Program-made: the position numbers and the translations under genes
Notes under the pieces: generated by a model
Told to the model about the DNA's origin: nothing
Seen by the model: the letters and a program-made list of their open reading frames with translations, nothing else
Database searches by the model: none
Shown: in pieces, positions 56,456 through 64,000 of the stretch
How the letters are laid out: every line of letters starts with the position of its first letter
Numbering within the stretch: position 1 is the stretch's first letter
DNA from: Chlamydoabsidia padenii
Lineage: Eukaryota > Mucoromycota > Mucoromycetes > Mucorales > Cunninghamellaceae
Length of the DNA stretch: 64,000 nt
Assembly (NCBI GenBank): GCA_025330725.1
Contig: JAIWND010000003.1
Location: 1,364,001 to 1,428,000, forward strand
Direction: 5' to 3'

Positions 56456-57134
56456 ACATGGCTTACCATATGAATGGCTTTCCGACAATGGCCCACCCTT
56501 TGGATCATCCTTCGTCAACCAACTCGCACAAGCATTCCAAATTGACATCAAATTTACACCAGCGTATCACCCGCAATCGAACGGCATAGTGGAACGGATG
56601 ATGGGTACCATTAGACGCATGATCATTTCCTACATCGACCAACCAAGAATAAACGAACATTGGGACCAACATTTACGGATTTTCCGATTCGTCCACAACA
56701 CAACAACACACGATTCAACGAAGAATACTCCCTTTTTCCTGGTTCACGGTCGCGAAGCACGCTTGCCTCTCATTTCTGGAAATGTCATCACTCCACCATC
56801 ATACTCGCACACATCATATAAAGCACCACCCATCTCTGACTACATCGACAATATGAACTCGGTATTGAACACTGCCTACGACGTTATATGTAATCACAAA
56901 GCGAAATCCTCATCTTTACGACCAAATCCTTATGCAGTCAACGACTCGGTCTTGCTCTTCAACACACAACAAACTCGATCGCAACAACATCGGCACCGGA
57001 AACTGCTATTAGATTGGGTCGGTCCATATACAATCAAGGAAATCAACTCGCCTTCAACAGTTACCTTAATAGATTCGAACAACAAAGTGACCAAAAACGT
57101 TCACATCAGCCGAATCAAGCAACATCACTCTTAA
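56361..57134 (+). CDS. Ty3/Gypsy integrase core and tail (second frame)
   Basis: Continuation of Pol in another frame: first integrase aspartate in VDTFSRYIEL, second in LSDNGPPFGSSF, and the glutamate in SNGIVERMMGT, followed by a C-terminal LLDWVGPYTIKEI and VTKNVHISRIK tail. The split from the upstream frame is explained by one extra T in the 56305-56312 run. The element therefore cannot make a continuous Pol from this copy unless frameshifting occurs there. Confidence 0.9.
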   Translation: MDTFSRYIELYPMPTTTQEAVVSILYNKFVPRHGLPYEWLSDNGPPFGSSFVNQLAQAFQIDIKFTPAYHPQSNGIVERMMGTIRRMIISYIDQPRINEHWDQHLRIFRFVHNTTTHDSTKNTPFFLVHGREARLPLISGNVITPPSYSHTSYKAPPISDYIDNMNSVLNTAYDVICNHKAKSSSLRPNPYAVNDSVLLFNTQQTRSQQHRHRKLLLDWVGPYTIKEINSPSTVTLIDSNNKVTKNVHISRIKQHHS

Positions 57135-57288
57135 TTATAAATTAAATTATATATTATTGTCATATTTTTTTTTACATCATTTGGAGTCATGCTTTTTCCC
57201 ACTGGGTTTTACCGCAGACTCCGTAGTTTATTGATCTTATATATATACTTTTTTTCTCTCACCATTGTCTTCTTCTTAAACGTGGGGA

Positions 57289-57423
57289 TGTCATATACTC
57301 CGCTCTTTCTCTATATATATTTATCCTTTGTTATATCAATAAACATTATCTTTTCTTCTCACTCATATCTCATCTCTTATTTGGACTCCGCTCCGTCTCC
57401 GTCTTTAAAACCTAAACATTACA
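57289..57423 (+). repeat. 3' LTR (135 bp) of the Ty3/Gypsy element
   Basis: Same sequence as 52871-53005, preceded by a purine tract and followed by the CACC target duplication. Confidence 0.95.
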
Positions 57424-57753
57424 CACCAACTTTATACTTTTTTGAGGACCCGCGCAGGACCAAACATTGCAGGAGTTTAAAATGCGATGAACCAATGTTT
57501 CGACCCAAAATGATGTCAAAGGAGTACTATCATACGATGATGGAATCAAAATATTTAACAAGAAGGTTTACTTTTTCTTTTTTTATGATTGTTAAAGTTC
57601 CTGAACCAGGAAAAAAAAAAAAAAAAAAAAAGTCAAGTTCATTTTTGCATAATGCCAAAGCCACAGTCTAGACCGGGATTTGAAACTCATTTGCTACAAA
57701 ATTTTCGATCACTTTTCGTTCTTCTTCTTGTTCTTTTCTCCTTTGACTTTGAC
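57424..57753. other. EFG1 upstream region
   Basis: Former ATG15-EFG1 divergent intergenic region, split by the Ty3 insertion. Contains an A run (57610-57630) and the promoter element at 57673-57686. No gene. Confidence 0.45.
57673..57686 (-). promoter_or_regulatory. CCGGGATTTGAAAC element upstream of EFG1
   Basis: Reverse-orientation copy of the recurrent element, 68 bp upstream of the EFG1 ATG. Confidence 0.5.
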
Positions 57754-58613
57754 ATGGCGAAACCAACAACGAACCACAGCAATACTCAACATGGCTTCTT
57801 ACATAAAAAGAGACCGATATCAAAATCTTCAGCAGCCATTTCAGACTCTAGTAGCAAGATCAATAAACGGATTAGGGATATCAAACGACTTTTAGCCAAA
57901 GTAAGAAAGAAAGAGAGACAATGATCTAGACTTGTTTTACCAACCTTTTTTTTTTTTTTTCTTCTTCTTTTTAGCCCGATTTATCACTCCAGGTCAAGGT
58001 GGGATCAGAACGACGTCTTATACAACTCAAATACCTCTATGGCGAACGAAAGATTGACGAAAAGGAAAAGGAAATGGCAAAGAAATATCATGGACTCAAA
58101 CACATTGGTAAGTAAAAAGTAAGGTGACTTGGTAGAGAGAACTCATCCTCTTATATATAGAAAAACAAAAGGTGGCACGCACGTTGAAAAAGATACGACA
58201 AAGAATAGACAAAACAAGCGATGAAAAGGAATTGGCGGAACTAGAACAAAAGCTAAAGGAAGCTCTCATAGATGAAGCATATATCAAAGTAAGTAAGGTT
58301 GAATATATATATACAAAAAACTAATCCATTCATATTATAGAACTTTCCCAAGACGGTACCTTATGCTGCTCTATTTGCCACTAACGAAGACGATGGACGG
58401 ACAAGCAAGAAACAAGAAATCAGGGAACAGATCAAACACGCCATGGAAAATGGTGATGCATTTGATGATTTACAACGGGACTATCGACAAAAATGGCGGG
58501 CTACTTTGATCAAACAAGGCGTCATTGAAGATGCCACACCGGTGATGGTGGAAGATAATGAAACCCAAGAGACAACGGTGGACACTGAACTCAAGGATGA
58601 CTTTTTTGAATAG
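57754..58613 (+). CDS. EFG1: rRNA-processing protein EFG1
   Basis: Nucleolar protein of the 90S pre-ribosome, required for 18S rRNA maturation. Four exons, about 226 residues: 57754-57900, 57975-58107, 58161-58288, 58341-58613. Family features: SSKINKRIRDIKRLLAK, ERRLIQLKYLYGERKIDEKEKEMAKKYHGLKHIEKQKVARTLKKI as a long basic coiled coil, then YIKNFPKTVPYAALF. The acidic C-terminus is usual for the family. The ATG at 57754 follows GACATTG-like context and gives the expected short basic N-terminus. Confidence 0.88.
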
Positions 58614-58779
58614 GTTGATTAGTAATAGTTTAGTAATATCTGTATAATGGGAACACTTGTGAATAAATAAATAAAAAGTATTGGCACGATCATTTTTTAG
58701 GTGTGTACAAAGAAAAAAAAAATCTTTAAAAAGAGCGCATCCTCCTCTTTTTTTTTTTTTGCCTCTCTCTCATTCAACA

Positions 58780-60139
58780 ATGTCTATCCCCACTGCGGCT
58801 TCAAACAAGACTTCTCCTGCTGGTGTACCTCTTGACCTGGTACAAAACACCACCCTCCTCTTTACACCCATTACAACCAAGGTAAGGAAAAGAATCATTC
58901 AAGCATATAGTTGACACTGATTCCCCCCTTTTTTCCCCTTATCTATATAGTCAATTACTGCCCATAATCGTATTGTAGTGTCACCAATGTGTATGTATAG
59001 CGCAGACAATGGATATATGAATGACTACCACCTTGTCCATCTTGGGTCCTTTGCTTTGAAAGGGGCAGGCACAGTGATCATTGAAGCAACCTCGGTGGAA
59101 CCCCGGGGCCGGATCTCACCCAACGACGTGGGACTCTGGGAAGATGGTCAAATGGAACCCTTAAAGAAAATCGTGGGCTTCATAAAGGCCCAAGGTTCTG
59201 TACCTGGCATCCAGTTGGCTCATGCAGGAAGAAAAGCCAGCATGGGATCGCCTTTTACCGATTATCGTCTCTTGTCTGAATCCGAAGGTGGATGGTCCCA
59301 CGATGTGCTTGGTGCCTCTGATATTCCATTCAGTCATCATCATGCTAAACCCCGGGCACTCACTGTGGATGAAATGATGGTGCTGAAACAACAATTTGTC
59401 GAGGCGGCTATTCGAGCGGACAAGTCTGGTGTGGAACTCTTGATGATTCATGGTGCTCACGGGTAGGTACTAGATGATTTGGGGGGGGGTTTACTAACTA
59501 GGAGTTCATTTAGGTATCTCTTGCACAATTTCTTATCTGGTAACTCTAATCAACGTACCGATCAATATGGTGGTTCTCTTGAAAACAGACTCCGATATCC
59601 TTTGGAGATCATTAAGGCTGTCCGAGAAGTGTGGCCTGATCATAAACCATTTTGGGTCCGTGTGTCTGCAAGTGACCACAAGCATATTGACCCCTTTTCC
59701 AAAGATGAACATGGCTGGGATATCTATCAATGTATCGAATTCGTAAAGGAACTCAAGAAACTCTCGGTGGATGTAGTGGATTGCTCCACTGGCGGTAATC
59801 TGTCGGATATCAAAGTAAACAAAAGAGCCCTCGTTCAAAAAAGGAATTCTAACCAACTCTTTTTTTTTTTTCGAGTAGTACCCTGCTGGGCCAGTGTGGC
59901 AAGTTCCTTTTGCTGAAATCATCAAGAAGGAAGTGGGGATCAAAACAAGTGCGGTTGGCATCATCACCAAGGGACATGAAGCAGAAACCATCTTGCAGGA
60001 TAACAAGGCTGATTATATTTGTGTGGCTCGTGAATTCTTGCGTAATAGCGGGTTTGTGTTAACAGCTGCTAGTGATTTGGGTGTTGCTGTCAAATGGCCT
60101 AATCAATACTTGTTGGCCAATCGATCCACCAAAAAGTAG
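58780..60139 (+). CDS. Old Yellow Enzyme, YqjM-type NADH:flavin oxidoreductase
   Basis: FMN-dependent ene-reductase acting on alpha,beta-unsaturated carbonyls and related electrophiles. Four exons: 58780-58881, 58951-59462, 59514-59814, 59879-60139; about 390 residues. Diagnostic motifs: RIVVSPMCMYSA (the Cys of the YqjM class that contacts FMN), NDYHLVHLGSFALKGAG, QLAHAGRKAS, IHGAHGYLLHNFLS and the NQRTDQYGGSLENRLR substrate/FMN segment, VDCSTGG and DYICVAREFL. The catalytic histidine pair is in IHGAHG. The N-terminus is short, arguing against secretion. Tandem orientation with EFG1 upstream; 166-bp gap. Confidence 0.95.
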
Positions 60140-60373
60140 AATATTTTAGTATTATAGAAATAGATAAACTGCCTGTTGTTGTTGTTGTTTTAATAAAAAG
60201 ATCACCTTTATTTTGATGTCAAGGGGAATGAATGCGGGCGGAGTTGAATTTGGAGTCGCACAGGCATGAATCACATGCTCCGTGCTTTTTTATATCTTTT
60301 TTTTTTTTTTTTTTTTTTTTTGCAGTCTTGTTTCTCTTATTTTCTTTCTTCTTCTTTTTGTGCTCCAATTGTC

Positions 60374-61918
60374 ATGAATCAAAACAAGGCAAAATCACCT
60401 CTTAATAATATCAAAGTCGCCTCTCAATTATCACAACTGGCGGAACCTCCTTCTCCTACAGTGTCAACTAGTTCGTTCATGTCCTCTGTATCCTGGATGG
60501 CTGAAAAGTCGGCTTCTGATCTGATTCCCATGTTGAAAAATGCATATCATACACTAAAGGATAGGGAAAGAGGTAAAACGAAAACACCCTTTATCAAGAT
60601 ATTAACTCCTTTGTTACATGTAGATTTAGTGTTGGCGGCTGAAATTGGGAAATCACTCTTAGAAAACAACATTGCTATGAAAAACAAGTATGAACAACTC
60701 CTCAACAATACTCGATCCCCGTCACTCTTGACAGACAATGGTGTAGCAGCAGCCTTACCCACCCCTTCCTCCTCCAACTTGACTAACAACAGACGACAAG
60801 AAAGCGATGATGATGAAAATGATGATGATGATTATACTGGAACGATGCGATATGTATCATCAAAAAGTACTCGTGAAGCCATGATTGAAGCACTTGAAAT
60901 GAAAAATGAAGAATTGAACGAGCACCTTGACGCGATCCTCCAAGAACAAGCCAGCATGGATAAATCAAATACCAAGAAACATCGCCAACTGGAACAAGAA
61001 ATCAATAGGCTCAACACGAGTTTGGAAATGGCGACTACAAAGATTCAAGAATTAGAAGACATGAATAAGAAAACAAAAGGACGACGACCACCACCACCTG
61101 ACGATAATGTGGATCGGCATATGATTGACGATTTATTGGACCAAATAGATCAACTCAAAACACAAAATGATACGACCATCCAATCAAAACAAGATCTTGA
61201 AACCAAACTAGCCAACACACTACAGGATCTCCGTCGACTCAGAGAACAATTCGAACAATTCCAATTCACCAAGGATGATCATGAAGACCTCAAGGCGGCT
61301 TATGAACGACAGTTTCGACATATTGATGAACTTAACGCTAGTGTGGAGGAACATCGCTCGATGCTCCAGAAACTCCAGGAGCGCGGGGTACCTGACGAAC
61401 CCAAGAATACACTTTTTGGGGAAGGGATGAAACAACGACCTCATCATCTACAACCGTCCTATTCAACTCCGACTCACCACGCACCATCACCTGTTCCATG
61501 CATGAAACCTTCTCTCTCCTCCACCACACTTTTAAGCGATTTGGCTGGCACCACGGATATGCGACTGGTACTTGCTCGTGCAGCCGGTGTGGATCAAAAA
61601 ACCCTGGAGGACGCTATTCGATTTGTCGACTGTTTGGAAGGAGGGGAACCATCATGGGAGGAGGATCAACAATGGATGACGATGTTTGACCCGGCATTTC
61701 CTCGTGATGGACTCTATCCAGCTTTGGCCACTAGTAATAGCAACAGTAACAAGGAATTGATGGTGTATCCTACCACATTGAATGGTAGGATTCAGAATAC
61801 CGTACGGCATTTCTTTAAAGCTGTTTGGCGTTGGTGTCGTTTTGCAGCTATTTTGACCACCGCTATCTTGATCAGCTTATGGAATGGTCCGGATTATATG
61901 TTACTGGAAAACTATTAA
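60374..61918 (+). CDS. tail-anchored coiled-coil protein with CC1-box-like motif
   Basis: Single-exon protein of 514 residues from the ATG at 60374; a longer frame upstream is just a T-run translated as phenylalanine. After a disordered start comes HVDLVLAAEIGKSLLENNIA, close to the AAxxG (CC1) box of dynein adaptors such as BICD, TRAK/HAP1 and Spindly. Coiled coil covers about residues 170-340 (heptads in EALEMKNEELNEHLDAIL onward). A LFGEGM stretch near residue 355 could be a Spindly-type LFxE motif. The last 25 residues hold one transmembrane helix (FAAILTTAILISLW), so the protein is likely tail-anchored with the coil in the cytosol. No catalytic domain. The adaptor role is inferred, not shown. 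Confidence 0.7.
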   Translation: MNQNKAKSPLNNIKVASQLSQLAEPPSPTVSTSSFMSSVSWMAEKSASDLIPMLKNAYHTLKDRERGKTKTPFIKILTPLLHVDLVLAAEIGKSLLENNIAMKNKYEQLLNNTRSPSLLTDNGVAAALPTPSSSNLTNNRRQESDDDENDDDDYTGTMRYVSSKSTREAMIEALEMKNEELNEHLDAILQEQASMDKSNTKKHRQLEQEINRLNTSLEMATTKIQELEDMNKKTKGRRPPPPDDNVDRHMIDDLLDQIDQLKTQNDTTIQSKQDLETKLANTLQDLRRLREQFEQFQFTKDDHEDLKAAYERQFRHIDELNASVEEHRSMLQKLQERGVPDEPKNTLFGEGMKQRPHHLQPSYSTPTHHAPSPVPCMKPSLSSTTLLSDLAGTTDMRLVLARAAGVDQKTLEDAIRFVDCLEGGEPSWEEDQQWMTMFDPAFPRDGLYPALATSNSNSNKELMVYPTTLNGRIQNTVRHFFKAVWRWCRFAAILTTAILISLWNGPDYMLLENY

Positions 61919-62011
61919 ATCTATAATAAAAATATATTCTCGACTCCTTTTACTATGTCTGATTGAAGTGTTGTTTGATTTTAACTGTCCTGACTTTGAC
62001 CAAACTGTCTT

Positions 62012-62054
<43 letters not shown>

Positions 62055-62820
62055 TGTGTCAATAAACGACCGGGTCTCTCTATTTGGCGTCTTTTAATGA
62101 TTGGGCTATAACTAGCGTCTGTATGTAATTGGGTTATGACGGGCGTTGTTATAGTGTAGGCTTTGGTTTTGACATGGATAGCGGATTTGGGAAGGGGAAT
62201 GCTAGGCGCACGGAAAGTACGCACGGAATTTTGGAAGACCACTACTCACTCATTTGTCAACCGATGCTAATGATTAAAGTGGCGATGTGAACACTATGGC
62301 ATATTTCCAACATAAGTCACCGCAAAAGCCAAGCTCCAAGACTCTTGTGTCACTATGTTCAGGCTTGCGAAGACTTTTACCTTTGCGACGAAGACATTTT
62401 TTTTTCTAATCTAAACGAAAGGAAATTTCATTTTCAAATGCCGAATACCAAAATTTCGTGTGCCTAGCATAGCAAGTATTTCTGTTGTATGCCCCCCCCT
62501 TTTTTTTTTTTGACTTTGACCAACTCCTTTCATGAACAAGATGAAATCCCGCCATATTCTTTTTTACCTCAAAAGAGGTGATCGTTAAAGTTCACCTCCC
62601 ATACAAAGTATTGCTGGCGAAGATTTGTAAGGGATAGGTACATATCTTTCAAGTAGTCAGGCAATATCAACCTTTCGAAGTACTGCAGTCTGTTTCAAAC
62701 ATTTCGCACATGTCGTAAATTCATTTTTCCATTTCCCGTAGTGTCCGTCCTGCATACTTCTCCATGATATAACAAGACCTAAAGAAGGAAATGAAAGGAA
62801 TAAGAGTCCTCTATGTTTCA
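61919..62820. other. intergenic region with T run and an orphan promoter element
   Basis: T run of about 35 bases at about 62019-62053. A TGAAATCCCGCC element at 62541-62553 lies about 280 bp before the Fanzor-like relic. No other coding signal. Confidence 0.4.
62541..62553 (+). promoter_or_regulatory. ATGAAATCCCGCC element
   Basis: Close match to the recurrent element, orphan unless it served the decayed gene downstream. Confidence 0.35.
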
Positions 62821-64000
62821 TGCAACAAGATAACTATGAATTTTCTCCTCCTGATAACACAAGCATTAATGCCGACTTCGCTCCTCAACGGCCTACTATT
62901 GAATATGTCGCACATTTGGATTTCTCTTATATGAACGACTCTCGGGAGAGTGCTTTGCGCCAACTGACTGGAGAAACTAAGTGATCGATGGGACCGTCTG
63001 TCTGGCCTGATTGAGGTAGATCAACAACCTGCAATCGTAGATGATACTAGTCATGAAGATAAAGATAAAAATAATACTGACACTAATACTGGCGATGATG
63101 AAGATAACAATGACACTGACAATAACGATGACACTGGAGAAAACCGCAGTAATGTAGATGCGATGTCTTTGGGTACTGAACAACTCTCGAAGGTGGGAAG
63201 CTCTTCGACAATGGGCACATCTCATCTCCGAATTCGTACTGATACTCATACACCAGCGCCTATTTTTATAAAAACATCGTTACCCTCATTTTTTTTTATA
63301 TCTCTGTCCTTTATGATATTCTTGTCGAGTTGGAAGAAATGAACGCCACCGATGCCCAATCACAAGCAACCGTCAATCAAGTCAATCGTAGTTGGGCACA
63401 TCATAAACTTTCAGTCTTACCAGAATGGAAATATATCAGTCGGCAGCCAAAATTCAAGATGACTACTGGATTGACAAAGTGGATTAATGGAGGAACTGTA
63501 TTTGATCAAAACCTCCTGCCATCAATATTTGGATCTGAAAGTCGTCGATACATTGGCAAAAACCCAACAAGAAGTTGATGATGGAACATTTCAGGCGCCC
63601 CTGTACCTTATGCGTGCAAATGTTTGACTATTCTCGATTTCTCCAGTTCCTTCTTTGACAAGATGTTTTAATCAAATGTCTCATGTGTCACTGGCAGAAA
63701 TTATGCGCTATTGTGGTTTCGGCAAGTGTGTTGTGGGAAACCCGGCTGCGGCGAACATTTCACATGAAAACTTCAAAATATTCAATATGGGGAAAATCAA
63801 GAAAGGAAGTGGCATTTTCGAAAACCAATTTTATACTGATGGATATCCCTTGTGTTTTCCTTTAAAAAAGGTTGTGGCAACTTCACATGGCACTCCCATT
63901 TTTCTGCATGATATAGAGCCTTCTAATGATGTAATACTTTGATGTATGGGGATAGATCCTGGAGTAACTGAAGTATTTTTTGCGTCTAATTCTTCTGATC
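62821..64000 (+). pseudogene. Fanzor/TnpB-like RNA-guided nuclease relic, incomplete at the window end
   Basis: Plus-strand coding blocks in changing frames. First PTIEYVAHLDFSYMND at about 62900; after a one-base shift near 62965 KLSDRWDRLSGLIEVD and an Asp/Asn-rich linker to about 63290. Then LYDILVELEEMNATDA ... TTGLTKWINGG (63311-63530), another shift near 63530 and LDLKVVDTLAKTQQEVDDG. The last block, 63655-63942, reads SLAEIMRYCGF ... ENQFYTDGYPLCFPLKK and, after an in-frame TGA (63940-63942), MGIDPGVTEVFFAS. TDG-x-beta-strand before a GIDPG motif is the arrangement around the first RuvC aspartate in Fanzor and TnpB proteins. The remaining RuvC and zinc-ribbon parts would be beyond the window. 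At least two frameshifts and one stop make it a relic. Confidence 0.5.

Larger units (their letters stand above)
52871..57423 (+). mobile_element. Ty3/Gypsy LTR retrotransposon, nearly intact
   Basis: 4,553 bp, bounded by two 135-bp LTRs that I read as identical, with TG...CA ends and a 4-bp CACC direct repeat outside (52867-52870 and 57424-57427). A TGG-starting primer-binding-site candidate follows the left LTR at 53006, and a purine-rich AAACGTGGGGA precedes the right LTR. The coding region carries gag, protease, RT, RNase H and integrase in Ty3 order. Identical LTRs imply recent insertion; one frameshift in pol is the only visible defect. Confidence 0.95.

Noticed and set aside
62977..63249. 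90-codon minus-strand hydrophobic protein
   Set aside because: Antisense of the Asp/Asn-rich linker of the Fanzor-like relic (gives Val/Ile/Ser runs).

Overview
The window is nuclear DNA of a filamentous fungus, most probably an early-diverging Mucoromycota species (Mucorales-like). It is AT-rich, and genes are dense with many 45-80 nt GT-AG introns. Three dispersed sequences belong to what I take to be a Mucoromycota-expanded family with a PD-(D/E)XK-type nuclease signature, and Ty3, Tc1/mariner, OTU-type and Fanzor-like elements or remnants are present. No bacterial-type operons are seen. Exon models were assembled by hand; small splice errors are possible.

Layout. 0-3.7 kb: decayed repeat-rich DNA (broken PD-(D/E)XK/C2H2 gene, Ty3 pol relic). 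3.7-25 kb: housekeeping block: Nup192/Nup205 nucleoporin, eS6, POP4 (RNase P/MRP), dipeptidyl peptidase III, a broken unrecognised gene, eS24, a candidate snoRNA host transcript, a proline-rich protein, ARPC5, a JMJD5/KDM8-like JmjC protein and the DXO/Rai1 decapping nuclease. 26-28.2 kb: nested graveyard of PD-(D/E)XK, OTU and Tc1 fragments. 28.2-41 kb: secreted GH20 hexosaminidase, PIF1 helicase, an RNAi-type RNA-dependent RNA polymerase with an apparent frameshift, mitochondrial ribosomal protein mS35/Rsm24, a 10-bp minisatellite, a Tc1 transposase relic and a tiny CYSTM protein with a 5-nt micro-exon. 41-45.4 kb: a MITE, an apparently intact seven-exon PD-(D/E)XK-like gene and a 215-bp tandem repeat. 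45.6-52.8 kb: WDR7-like WD40 protein and Atg15-type lipase. 52.9-57.4 kb: a young Ty3/Gypsy element with identical 135-bp LTRs. 57.7-61.9 kb: EFG1, an Old Yellow Enzyme and a tail-anchored coiled-coil protein with a dynein-adaptor-like CC1 box. 62.8-64 kb: a frameshifted Fanzor/TnpB-like relic reaching the DPG motif at the window edge.

The neighbours form no single pathway. What links them is regulation: a short element close to TTTNAAATCCCGC, in either orientation, lies about 50-115 bp upstream of many start codons and is doubled or palindromic between divergent genes. The most novel items are the intact PD-(D/E)XK-like gene and its two broken relatives, the Fanzor-like relic, a DPP III whose zinc motif is HELGH instead of HExxGH, and the recurrent promoter element.
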